DNA from: a virus
Direction: 5' to 3' (one strand)
DNA length: 26,271 nucleotides
Virus record (IMG/VR): IMGVR_UViG_3300010883_000373
Location: 1 to 26,271 of that record
Shown here: piece by piece, positions 20,084 through 26,271 of the stretch
Layout of the letters: every line of letters begins with the position of its first letter
Numbering within the stretch: the stretch's first letter is position 1
Made by a program: the position numbers and the translations under genes
Notes under the pieces: generated by a model
Told to the model about the DNA's origin: nothing
The model's database searches: none
What the model saw: the letters and a program-made list of their open reading frames with translations, nothing else

Positions 20084-20698
20084 ATGGCATTGTCAATCAG
20101 CCAAACAGCGACCGGAACTGACTATGAAATCATTGAGGAAGGAATCCATAAAGCGACGTGTGTAAAAGTCATCGACGTTGGGTCACACCCCAACCCGTTC
20201 AATGACGGCAAACTCCAGCGACAGGTTGTCATCGTATGGGAATTCCCTGAAGTCCTAATGGAGCTCGAAAAGGATGGCATCACGTCGACCGTTCCCCGGG
20301 TTATGTCGAAGACTTTTACTCTTTCGCTCCATGAAAAGTCGAACCTATACAAGACCCTGAAGGGTTGGCGCGGGAAAAGTTTCACCCCCGAGGAGCTCAA
20401 ATGCTTCGACCTATTCACGGTTGTCGGCACGGGCTGCCAGCTTCAACTGGTTCATGAGGTCAGCCAGAAGGATGGCCGGACATACGCGAACATCGGAGCG
20501 ATTGTCCCGTTGCCCAAAGCCGACTGGATTACGGCGGAGAGGGTGCAGACCTACTCCATCGACGACGACGGCCTTGCCGGCGTGCCGGTAGATTGTTACC
20601 CTTGGATTGTAGACAAATTGGAGGCGTCAGCGGAGATAATGGCACTGCGGGAAGCCGGCCCGGCCATTGACCCGGCCGTCGACCCGTTGCCGTTCTAG
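20084..20698 (+). CDS. Phage single-stranded DNA-binding-like protein (DUF669 / recombination SSB type)
   Basis: The product is 204 residues; GAAAGGG precedes ATG 20084. The core reads G-I-H-K-A-T-C-V-K-V-I-D-V-G, then V-V-I-V-W-E-F, V-M-S-K-T-F-T-L-S-L-H-E-K-S-N-L, L-K-G-W-R-G-K-S-F-T-P-E-E-L, F-D-L and G-T-G-C-Q-L-Q-L-V-H. This W-E-(F/L), S-x-x-x-K-S-x-L, W-R-G-(K/R)-x-F and G-x-x-C pattern is common in phage proteins of the DUF669 / NGO0469-like group, thought to be OB-fold ssDNA-binding proteins of recombination modules. The protein ends D-P-A-V-D-P-L-P-F, the acidic tip ending in Pro-Phe that SSB proteins use to bind partners. The family name is from memory and less sure than the SSB-like role. 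Confidence 0.7.
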   Translation: MALSISQTATGTDYEIIEEGIHKATCVKVIDVGSHPNPFNDGKLQRQVVIVWEFPEVLMELEKDGITSTVPRVMSKTFTLSLHEKSNLYKTLKGWRGKSFTPEELKCFDLFTVVGTGCQLQLVHEVSQKDGRTYANIGAIVPLPKADWITAERVQTYSIDDDGLAGVPVDCYPWIVDKLEASAEIMALREAGPAIDPAVDPLPF

Positions 20699-20712
20699 TA
20701 GGAGACATCACC

Positions 20713-20742
20713 GGCCGGCGGGGCTAGTTCCCGCCGGCCTTG
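20713..20742 (+). terminator. GC hairpin after the SSB-like gene
   Basis: GGCCGGCGGG (20713-20722) pairs perfectly with CCCGCCGGCC (20730-20739) across a 7-nt loop, followed by TTGTATT. The 10-bp stem is strong but the U tract is poor, so partial termination or 3'-end protection of the upstream message is likely. Confidence 0.55.
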
Positions 20743-20757
20743 TATTAAGGGGTATAG

Positions 20758-21402
20758 ATGCAATTTGGTAAGCTATTTTCAAAAATGTACACGGGCAGCA
20801 TGTACGGCGCGGGACCGTCGGAGTTCGCCCTATGGGCTTGGATTGTCATACGCGCGACCGAAGACGGGTTCGTAGACATCAACCCCCGGATCCCGGCCGC
20901 CGAAATCGGCGACAAGGTCAGCACTATCAAGGGTCTCCTAAATAAGTTCTTGTCCCCGGACCCGGCATCTTCTACAAAAACCTCCGGCGGCGCTAAACTC
21001 GAGCGAATCGGGGAATATAAATATTTTATTGTCAATTTTGCGAAATACCGCGACGAGCAAACAAAAACGGCCAGGAGGAAGTCCAACCGTGACGAACAGG
21101 CGGTGGCCCGGGCAGCGGCCAGGCCAGCTTTCAAGCGGCCGACCCTTGATGACGTAATAGCCCACATAGCGGCCAAGGGCTTCGACATAGACGCGGCGGC
21201 CTTTCATGGGTATTACGAGACCAACGGGTGGGTCCAGGGGCGGAATCGTTCCCCCATCAAGTCCTGGAAGGCCTGTCTTGGTACGTGGGTTGCCAGGCAG
21301 ACCAGAGACAAGTCTATCGTCGCCAAGGCGGCCGAGCCGGCAATCAATCACACGGCGGCCGACGTCGTTGCGGCACTCCGAGAGGGGCTAGGAAATGAGT
21401 GA
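20758..21402 (+). CDS. Replisome organiser / helicase loader-like protein
   Basis: The product is 214 residues. Residues 1-75 look like an N-terminal winged-helix domain of phage replication proteins: M-Y-T-G-S-M, F-A-L-W-A-W-I-V-I-R-A-T-E-D-G-F-V-D-I-N-P, then helices and F-I-V-N-F-A-K-Y-R. A basic linker (KTARRKSNRDEQ) follows. The C-terminal part, L-D-D-V-I-A-H-I-A-A-K-G and F-H-G-Y-Y-E-T-N-G-W-V-Q-G, then I-K-S-W-K-A-C-L-G-T-W, is the F-x-x-Y-x-x-x-G-W ... W-K-x-x-(L)-x-x-W pattern of phage replisome organisers. It overlaps the helicase-like gene by 8 nt, matching a loader-helicase pair. Confidence 0.7.
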   Translation: MQFGKLFSKMYTGSMYGAGPSEFALWAWIVIRATEDGFVDINPRIPAAEIGDKVSTIKGLLNKFLSPDPASSTKTSGGAKLERIGEYKYFIVNFAKYRDEQTKTARRKSNRDEQAVARAAARPAFKRPTLDDVIAHIAAKGFDIDAAAFHGYYETNGWVQGRNRSPIKSWKACLGTWVARQTRDKSIVAKAAEPAINHTAADVVAALREGLGNE

Positions 21403-22291
21403 AACGAACCCGGCTTGGAGTCTAAAAGAACATTACAAGGATCTTCGCGATGGAAAAATGCGGAAGATACATTGGCCCTGGAATCAACTATCTATCTTAT
21501 GCCCCTCACTGCTTCCCGGGACCGTCACGGTCCTGGCCGGCAGCCCCGGGGCGTCTAAATCGTTCATGGTATTGCAATGCCTGAGCTTCTGGCAGGCCTG
21601 CGGGATTGACGCTCGGTCGATTATGCTTGAGGGCTCGAAAGATTCGATGATGCGCCGCGTCGTGGCCCAGCTGACCGAAAACGCCAACCATATGGACAAC
21701 GAATGGGTCGAGAAAAATTATCAGGTTGCCCTAGCGCAGCTAGAACCACACGTCCAGATTCTCGACAAAATGGCCGGGGCTATCACCAACGGAACCCTTG
21801 ACGGCGACCCAACCTATTCAGACGTCAAGCTATGGATTGCAAGGGAGTCCGAGGACGTCGCAAAAATTCTAGTGGTTGACCCTATCACGAGTGCGGATAA
21901 TGAGGGGAAGCCGTGGGAGGCCGACAAGGCCTTAGTCGGCTACTGCCAGGCATCGGCCAGAAAATACGGAAACTCGATTGTCCTGGTAACGCATCCAGCG
22001 AAGCAGGGAATTAAGATCCCCCCGAGCCTCGACGGACTGGCCGGCGGCACGGCGTTTAGTCGGCACGTCGACTCTGTATTGTGGCTTGAGAAAATCGACT
22101 CCCAACCGTTCGACATCGCGAGCCCTATGGGCGGAACATACTCGGCCGAGATAGACAGGAGATTGCATCTGCTGAAGGTCAGGGACGGTCGTGGGCAAGG
22201 AATGGTTTTAGGGATGAATTTTAGCGGCGGCAGCCTGTCTCTTGTTGAGTCGGGCGTTATCGTCAAGAGCGAACCAACGGCAGCAATTTAA
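21395..22291 (+). CDS. RecA-fold replicative helicase / DnaB-like ATPase
   Basis: The product is 298 residues. Residues 40-56 read L-P-G-T-V-T-V-L-A-G-S-P-G-A-S-K-S, a Walker A motif (Gly49 to Ser56). K-I-L-V-V-D-P-I-T is the Walker B strand, and S-I-V-L-V-T-H-P-A-K-Q-G gives the sensor-like T-H. G-L-A-G-G-T-A-F-S-R-H-V-D-S-V-L-W-L-E and L-L-K-V-R-D-G-R-G complete the DnaB/RepA (AAA_25) core, with the conserved G-x-x-x-(F) and K-x-R-x-G. It is short, lacking the N-terminal primase-interaction domain of DnaB, as in many phage helicases of the RepA type. It probably unwinds DNA at the fork with the preceding loader. Confidence 0.75.
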   Translation: MSETNPAWSLKEHYKDLRDGKMRKIHWPWNQLSILCPSLLPGTVTVLAGSPGASKSFMVLQCLSFWQACGIDARSIMLEGSKDSMMRRVVAQLTENANHMDNEWVEKNYQVALAQLEPHVQILDKMAGAITNGTLDGDPTYSDVKLWIARESEDVAKILVVDPITSADNEGKPWEADKALVGYCQASARKYGNSIVLVTHPAKQGIKIPPSLDGLAGGTAFSRHVDSVLWLEKIDSQPFDIASPMGGTYSAEIDRRLHLLKVRDGRGQGMVLGMNFSGGSLSLVESGVIVKSEPTAAI

Positions 22292-22302
22292 GAAGGGAAT
22301 CT

Positions 22303-22887
22303 ATGGGTTCAGAAACTTTTGAAAACAAATTGTCACGCGGCCAGGCCGGCGAAGCGTGGGTGGCCGCGTACATCAAGTCAACAATTGCCGGTTCGGTTGT
22401 CGACCGGGACCCTTTAGACGGGGGCGTCGAATCCCCCGGCGGACCCCGGATGCGTCTGGACGGGGGCGGGCTGGCAATTATTCCGGACTTGAAAGTCCAT
22501 AGACAGAGCGATTGCCACGCCGACTTTTTTGTCGAAGTGAAACGGAAACCGTTTGTCTGGAAGCTTAATAGCGGATTCTGGCAGCAGGGGGTGGACGTAG
22601 GAAGCTTCGACGACTATCGCCGAGTCCAGGAGGCCACAGGACTCCGTGTGGAACTCTATTTCGTTGCCGAGGCCCCAACCGTACCCGGCGGGCATGCGGC
22701 CCCCACAGGCCTCTATATGGCGACGGCGGACGAACTGTACGCGGGTATCGTCGAGACGGCGACGGCCTCGCAGTACGGCGGGACGGGTTGCTATTTCTGG
22801 CGACGGAGCGTCGACCCCGGCGGAGTCCTCCTTAAAGTTTGCGGGCTCGAGGAGTTTCACCGGGTTCGCGTCGGGGCGGTTACATGA
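22303..22887 (+). CDS. PD-(D/E)XK nuclease-like protein
   Basis: The product is 194 residues. An N-terminal helix S-R-G-Q-A-G-E-A-W-V-A-A-Y (Glu17) is followed by I-I-P-D-L-K-V and then C-H-A-D-F-F-V-E-V-K-R-K (Asp74, Glu78, Lys80). This is the D-x3-E-x-K core of PD-(D/E)XK nucleases. A helix W-Q-Q-G-V-D-V-G-S-F-D-D-Y and the strand V-E-L-Y-F-V-A-E complete the fold. Such small phage proteins are Holliday-junction resolvase- or restriction-like nucleases. It overlaps the endonuclease VII gene by 4 nt (ATGA), so it probably acts in the same branch-processing step. Confidence 0.65.
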   Translation: MGSETFENKLSRGQAGEAWVAAYIKSTIAGSVVDRDPLDGGVESPGGPRMRLDGGGLAIIPDLKVHRQSDCHADFFVEVKRKPFVWKLNSGFWQQGVDVGSFDDYRRVQEATGLRVELYFVAEAPTVPGGHAAPTGLYMATADELYAGIVETATASQYGGTGCYFWRRSVDPGGVLLKVCGLEEFHRVRVGAVT

Positions 22888-23312
22888 CCCAACCGCGGAC
22901 GCGTTTCGAGTGTAAGGTGCACGGCTGCACGGCGAAACCGCACGAATACCGCCTGCGGCGGACGCGGGAGCGGGCGGCGAGAATTGTGCGCAAGCCGTAT
23001 TGCTCTCAGCATCAAGCCGCGGAAACTTTTGCTAACACCCTGGACAGGAGATATGGCATCAGCGTCGAGCAATACGAGGCCATGCTAATCGAGCAATGCG
23101 GAAAATGTGACATCTGCGATGTGGAAATGGGGCCGGGCATCAACCCGAACGTCGACCATTGTCACGAGACCGGTGCGGTTCGAGGCCTCCTATGTAATCA
23201 ATGCAACCAAGGACTTGGTTACGCAAAAGACTCAATCGAGATCCTCCAAAACATGCAGCGTTATCTGATAAAAACCGAAACAGACAAATCAACCGAAGGG
23301 AAAACATTATGA
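22884..23312 (+). CDS. Recombination endonuclease VII
   Basis: The product is 142 residues from ATG 22884. The core reads R-Y-G-I-S-V-E-Q-Y-E-A-M-L-I-E-Q, C-G-K-C-D-I-C, then N-V-D-H-C-H-E-T-G, V-R-G-L-L-C-N-Q-C-N and G-L-G-Y-A-K-D-S. This is the full Endonuclease VII signature (PF02945, T4 gp49 type), with a His-Me finger at D-H-C-H and zinc held by two C-x2-C pairs. A further C-x4-C ... C-x2-H set near the N-terminus (residues about 10-43) may hold a second zinc. The enzyme cuts branched DNA such as Holliday junctions before packaging. It overlaps both neighbours in ATGA. Confidence 0.9.
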   Translation: MTQPRTRFECKVHGCTAKPHEYRLRRTRERAARIVRKPYCSQHQAAETFANTLDRRYGISVEQYEAMLIEQCGKCDICDVEMGPGINPNVDHCHETGAVRGLLCNQCNQGLGYAKDSIEILQNMQRYLIKTETDKSTEGKTL

Positions 23313-23758
23313 GCATCTATTTAGGCATCGACCCAGGCGCAAACGGGGCCGCGGCGGCCGTCGACGACGACGGGACGGTCGTGTCCGTCTGTCGGTTCAA
23401 GAACGAAACGGATGAGTCGATAGCCTCTTGGGTTGGGGAATGGGGTTGGCTGGACGACGACGCGCTGACTTGCTGTGTCGAACGGGTATGGAGCCGGCCG
23501 GGCCAGGGGGTCGCGTCTACGTTCAAGTTCGGCCTTAATTACGGGTTTTTGCTCGGCTGCCTCACGACAAGTGAAATTCCCTACGGATTGGTCCTGCCGG
23601 CCGTATGGCAAAAAAAGATGAATTGTCTGACGGGCGGCGATAAGAATGTCACGAAGCGGGCCGCGAAGCTTTTCTGGCCGGGTCGGAAAATCACCCACGC
23701 GGACGCGGACGCCCTGTTGTTGGCCGAGTATTGTCGGCTTTTGAATACTGAAATTTAG
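23309..23758 (+). CDS. RuvC-like Holliday junction resolvase
   Basis: The product is 149 residues from ATG 23309, overlapping the upstream stop by 4 nt. Y-L-G-I-D-P-G-A-N-G gives the first acidic residue (Asp8) of the RNase-H fold. C-C-V-E-R-V supplies Glu58. H-A-D-A-D-A-L-L-L-A-E-Y supplies His130 and Asp132/Asp134. S-T-F-K-F-G-L-N-Y-G between them and the strand P-A-V-W-Q-K-K match phage RuvC-like resolvases. The length is slightly short of bacterial RuvC. It cuts four-way junctions; here it follows another resolvase of a different fold. Confidence 0.85.
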   Translation: MSIYLGIDPGANGAAAAVDDDGTVVSVCRFKNETDESIASWVGEWGWLDDDALTCCVERVWSRPGQGVASTFKFGLNYGFLLGCLTTSEIPYGLVLPAVWQKKMNCLTGGDKNVTKRAAKLFWPGRKITHADADALLLAEYCRLLNTEI

Positions 23759-23776
23759 ACTAACGCCCCATAGGGA

Positions 23777-23804
23777 CAACGGTTGCCGGATCCCCGGGCC
23801 GTTG
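23777..23804 (+). terminator. Possible weak hairpin after the RuvC-like gene
   Basis: CAACGG (23777-23782) pairs with CCGTTG (23799-23804); inside, CCGG (23786-23789) can pair with CCGG (23794-23797). No U tract follows, so it is at most a partial terminator or RNA-stability element. Confidence 0.3.
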
Positions 23805-23835
23805 GCCGAAGGATTCAACCAGAAAGGGTTTGATT

Positions 23836-24231
23836 ATGCCACCAAAAGACACGCGCCAGTTTCGAATCAATGAAATGAGCCGGGAAGAGCTCGAGGCCTA
23901 TATTAAGTCGGTCCGGAAGGAAAACGCGGATTTGCGTTCGGACAAGGTCAAAATCAAGCAGCGATATGTGCGAGAGAAGCAGAAAGTTGCCGGACTGAAG
24001 GACCAGCTTGATAGCCGGCCAAAGTCCAACTTGGCCAGCGATATTGTATATATTCAAAAAACACTACGCGGCCAGATTCTTGGGTACAAGCGTGTGAGGT
24101 CGGTGTCCGCGTTTGTTGCGTTGCTAGGGTCAGAATGGACAGCCGACGATAGCCACCTTCCGGCCGAGGGTGAGTATTCTACGATGAAGCTTACGAAGCA
24201 GCCCTACGGAATGAGCGAGTATGTAGGATGA
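23836..24231 (+). CDS. Unknown protein with basic coiled coil
   Basis: The product is 131 residues from ATG 23836; a TTG two codons upstream is less likely. GAAAGGG lies 7 nt upstream. Residues about 14-60 form a charged coiled coil (REELEAYIKSVRKENADLRSD continuing into a Lys/Arg-rich helix). The C-terminal half, I-L-G-Y-K-R-V-R-S-V-S-A-F-V-A-L-L-G, looks globular. I recognise no family. It might be a nucleic-acid-binding scaffold given the positive charge, but that is a weak inference. Confidence 0.55.
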   Translation: MPPKDTRQFRINEMSREELEAYIKSVRKENADLRSDKVKIKQRYVREKQKVAGLKDQLDSRPKSNLASDIVYIQKTLRGQILGYKRVRSVSAFVALLGSEWTADDSHLPAEGEYSTMKLTKQPYGMSEYVG

Positions 24232-24473
24232 GTAAAGAACCAGAAATCCCCTACACAGCCACGATAACGGTTCATGTCTGCCAGGCCTGTGGCGAGCACG
24301 CTAGCGAAAGTCAGACCTTTGAAGGCGACTGGCACACCCACGACTTGAAGTTATCAAACTGCGAAAGGTGCGGCCTGTTATGCTGCGAGTCGTGCAATTG
24401 GGATCGCGGGTGTTGCAAACGGGTCTCAGATATCTTCGCGGTATCTGCAGCTAATTCAAAACCTCTTTTCTAG
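24228..24473 (+). CDS. Small zinc-binding (cysteine-rich) protein
   Basis: The product is 81 residues, starting in an ATGA overlap. It has C-Q-A-C-G, then N-C-E-R-C-G and C-C-E-S-C-N followed by G-C-C-K. Four or more Cys pairs spaced as C-x2-C, plus H-T-H, can hold two zinc ions. No single named zinc-finger family is obvious. Such small phage zinc proteins often modify host transcription or replication, but there is no direct sign here. Confidence 0.6.
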   Translation: MSKEPEIPYTATITVHVCQACGEHASESQTFEGDWHTHDLKLSNCERCGLLCCESCNWDRGCCKRVSDIFAVSAANSKPLF

Positions 24474-24484
24474 GAGAAACAAAA

Positions 24485-24682
24485 ATGAGTTCCATCTTTT
24501 GTGAGTACGAAAGGCACCACCATTGCCGGGGCGATATAGGCCTATGCACGGGCCTGAGTCTTTCGGGGCAGCCAACCGGCCTTGTTTTATGCGAGCACGC
24601 CCTCGGGCTGACAAGGGCTGCAGGTGAGGCCCTGACGCCCAGCGACAACCCTATGGACTTTGTCCCGGGGGCGGAAATATGA
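24485..24682 (+). CDS. Small unknown protein, His/Cys-containing
   Basis: The product is 65 residues; AGGAG lies 10 nt before ATG 24485. It begins MSSIFCEYERHHHCRGD and later has L-C-T-G and V-L-C-E-H-A-L-G-L. The H-H-H-C and C-E-H groups could bind a metal. No family recognised. The stop overlaps the next start by 4 nt. Confidence 0.5.
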   Translation: MSSIFCEYERHHHCRGDIGLCTGLSLSGQPTGLVLCEHALGLTRAAGEALTPSDNPMDFVPGAEI

Positions 24683-25242
24683 TTTGGGCCATCGCCGGCG
24701 GGGCCCTGGCGGTGCTTGTCGTCGGATTCCGTTTTATCCCTAGCAGGACCTCCGCGATCCCCCCGGCTTCGACGGATACGCGTCTATATCATCGGCCGGA
24801 ATCGCCCAACCTCGAGGGGTCAAAGCTGTTTGGCATCGAAAAGTTGCACCCGGGGTGGTCTTTCGGGTTTCGGCTGCCGGCCCCGGCCGGGTGGAAGCCC
24901 AGCCAGCCCGAGTGGTGGCGCAGGGCATCCTGGCATTTGAGGAATCCGCTGTACAATTATTTCTCCTATGTCATTGGAGTCGCCGACCGCGAGCATTACC
25001 GGATTGGCATGCGGCCTCTAAATTCGTTTTGGAAGGACCACAAGGCGGCCGGGTTCAAATGCAACCTGACCTGTTGCGGCCCTTTCCTATGGCTGCCAAT
25101 GTTGTCGTGGCGATGGCTGGGGTTCGAGTCCCACCTCGGGTGGAATGAACGCGGGAAGTTTGGTGCCGCATTGCGGGCCCGTAACGCAAAAGACGGAGTG
25201 AACGCAAATGATGGCCACGACGGCCATTGGGCATGGTTCTAA
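24679..25242 (+). CDS. Membrane-anchored Trp-rich unknown phage protein
   Basis: The product is 187 residues. Residues 1-20 (MIWAIAGGALAVLVVGFRFI) form an N-terminal membrane anchor without a cleavage site. The rest is Trp-rich: W-S-F-G-F-R-L-P, P-E-W-W-R-R-A-S-W-H-L-R-N-P-L-Y-N-Y-F-S-Y-V-I-G-V, W-L-P-M-L-S-W-R-W. A W-x-L-R-N-P-(L)-x-N-(F/Y) block resembles small conserved unknown proteins I have seen in other phages, but I cannot give a dependable family name. It lies directly before an SPFH-like gene, so a shared membrane role is possible. Confidence 0.5.
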   Translation: MIWAIAGGALAVLVVGFRFIPSRTSAIPPASTDTRLYHRPESPNLEGSKLFGIEKLHPGWSFGFRLPAPAGWKPSQPEWWRRASWHLRNPLYNYFSYVIGVADREHYRIGMRPLNSFWKDHKAAGFKCNLTCCGPFLWLPMLSWRWLGFESHLGWNERGKFGAALRARNAKDGVNANDGHDGHWAWF

Positions 25243-25258
25243 GGAAGGAAAAACAAAG

Positions 25259-25750
25259 ATGAGTTTTTTAACGCAAATATGGGGGTTCCTACTTGAGCTC
25301 CCCCCGCTGATTGTAATTCCGCATTATGAGGCCGGCGTGAGGCTGCGACTGGGCCATCATACGGCCAGCCTCGGCCCTGGGCTTCATTGGCGGGTCCCGG
25401 GCGTCCACAAGGTGCTCACGGCCAGTACGATGGAGACGGTGGCGGACTTAACGGCACAGGTCGTCCAGGACTTGGCTATTGAAGCGAATCTACGCTATAG
25501 GATGGCCGACGCGGGGATTGCCCTCTTGGAGGTGACCGACTGGGAAGATAGCCTATACAATCTGACGGCCGGTACTATCGCCGAGTATATTCTGAGGTTC
25601 CCGGATCGCAGCCCTCTTGAGTTGAGGGGCGAGATTTTTAGCGACGTCAGAGATGAGGCGGAAATCTGGGGCGTCGAGGTTATTAGTCTGAAATTCTCGA
25701 CATATACGCGGGCCCGGACTTTTAGGCTTTTACAGGACGGGCTATTGTGA
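25259..25750 (+). CDS. SPFH / band 7 (stomatin-like) domain protein
   Basis: The product is 163 residues from ATG 25259, 9 nt after AAGGAAGGA. The alternative start at 25208 overlaps the previous gene. Residues 1-22 are hydrophobic, likely membrane-associated. The core reads G-V-R-L-R-L-G-H-H-T-A-S-L-G-P-G-L-H-W-R-V-P, then D-L-T-A-Q-V-V-Q-D-L-A-I-E-A-N-L-R-Y-R-M-A-D. It continues with L-Y-N-L-T-A-G-T-I-A-E-Y-I and I-F-S-D-V-R-D-E-A-E-I-W-G-V-E-V-I-S-L. This is the band 7 order: L-G-P-G-L-H-x-x-x-P, D-x-x-x-x-x-x-x-x-x-x-Y-x-V/M, then W-G-(V/I)-x-V. It is short, lacking the long C-terminal coiled coil of bacterial stomatins and HflK/C. Its role is unknown. Confidence 0.75.
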   Translation: MSFLTQIWGFLLELPPLIVIPHYEAGVRLRLGHHTASLGPGLHWRVPGVHKVLTASTMETVADLTAQVVQDLAIEANLRYRMADAGIALLEVTDWEDSLYNLTAGTIAEYILRFPDRSPLELRGEIFSDVRDEAEIWGVEVISLKFSTYTRARTFRLLQDGLL

Positions 25751-26271
25751 GCCGCGGAAGATATACGGGCAGTGGTCGGGCAAAGGGGCGGCCTCTTTTA
25801 GACCGTGTCAGCAACTGGAACGAATCTTGGTATCAACAGCTGCGACAACAGGCCTGTTATATTGCCGGCCGGGGGTGGAATTCCCTAGTTGACCTTGACG
25901 AACTAATCGCCGAGGGCTGGCTATTGTCAGCCCGTAGACAGGACCCGGCCGACTCGGAACTTTCTTACAAGGGCCGGATCCGGATCTTTATGCAAAACGT
26001 TATGTTTTCTAGACGGGCCCGCCAGGAGTCCGACGGGGTCGAGCGTCCAGAGCCGGCATCGGCAGACCCCGGGGTTGACATAGAGACCCGCGATACGGTA
26101 GCGTTTCTCATGGGGCACCTGAGTGAAAGAGACCAGCGTATCATGAGAATGAGGCACTGGGACGGCCTCTCATATGCGGCCATCGGCGAGGCACTAGGGG
26201 TCACGGGTGAGTCCGTCAGGTTATGGGTGGCAGCGGCAGCTGCAACTATGAGAGAGGTGGCTTGCAAATAG
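25747..26271 (+). CDS. Sigma-70-like factor, candidate late transcription regulator
   Basis: The product is 174 residues from GTG 25747, which overlaps the previous stop (GTGA). Residues about 45-90 (NSLVDLDELIAEGWLLSARR, then F-M-Q-N-V-M-F-S-R-R) resemble sigma region 2 with D-L-x-E-L-I-A-E-G. Residues about 120-165 are a region 4-like helix-turn-helix: L-S-E-R-D-Q-R-I-M-R-M-R-H-W-D-G-L-S-Y-A-A-I-G-E-A-L-G-V-T-G-E-S-V-R (described as positions 127-161). The window ends at its TAG. Late or alternative sigma-like factors in this position commonly switch on structural genes, so it is a candidate for late-gene control. Confidence 0.65.
   Translation: MSRGRYTGSGRAKGRPLLDRVSNWNESWYQQLRQQACYIAGRGWNSLVDLDELIAEGWLLSARRQDPADSELSYKGRIRIFMQNVMFSRRARQESDGVERPEPASADPGVDIETRDTVAFLMGHLSERDQRIMRMRHWDGLSYAAIGEALGVTGESVRLWVAAAAATMREVACK

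Overview
This window is a contiguous piece of a tailed double-stranded DNA phage genome (or prophage) with a lambda-type, long non-contractile tail (siphovirus morphology). It opens inside a head-tail joining gene and closes exactly on the stop codon of a sigma-factor-like gene. The terminase, portal, protease and capsid genes must lie outside it. I see no integrase, tRNA, rRNA, CRISPR array or insertion sequence. The host cannot be named from the sequence. Several lipoproteins and a transglycosylase-type lysin fit a diderm bacterium. Many ribosome-binding sites read AGAAAGG, which fits a host whose 16S rRNA ends in CCUCCUUUCU rather than the E. coli ending.

Late structural region (1-14.8 kb, + strand). 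The order is head-tail joining protein, DUF3168-type tail completion protein, two tandem near-identical tail tube proteins, and a gpG/gpGT tail assembly chaperone pair made by a -1 frameshift at A AAA AAC. These are followed by an HK97-gp10-like protein, the tape measure and a gpM-like tip protein. An inserted receptor-binding cassette (two paralogous fibres plus a third, diverged tail tube copy) comes next, then gpL-like, NlpC/P60 (gpK-like) and a gpI+gpJ-like central tip protein. After a 225-bp intergenic stretch carrying three helically phased DnaA-box-like repeats come a small unknown gene, another fibre-like protein and a membrane lipoprotein.

Lysis and control region (14.8-16.4 kb). Two terminators, one of them bidirectional, separate the rightward late genes from a leftward two-gene unit (small lipoprotein, then an SLT-type lytic transglycosylase). 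A 757-bp gene-free control region follows. It holds phased CGTTT repeats, a TAAAGA x4 tract, a 7-bp dyad, a rightward promoter, a boxA-like site and a leader hairpin.

Early/middle region (16.4-26.3 kb, + strand). It starts with two winged-helix-like proteins and a run of small membrane, lipoprotein and unknown genes. A second promoter with an attenuator-like hairpin follows. The DNA-metabolism block comprises a zinc-ribbon PD-(D/E)XK (Cas4/RecB-like) nuclease, an SSB-like protein, a replisome organiser or helicase loader, a RecA-fold helicase/ATPase, a second PD-(D/E)XK nuclease, endonuclease VII and a RuvC-like resolvase. The window ends with zinc-binding small proteins, a membrane-anchored unknown, an SPFH/stomatin-like protein and a sigma-70-like protein that is a good candidate late-gene activator. 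Genes are tightly packed, with many ATGA overlaps implying coupled translation.
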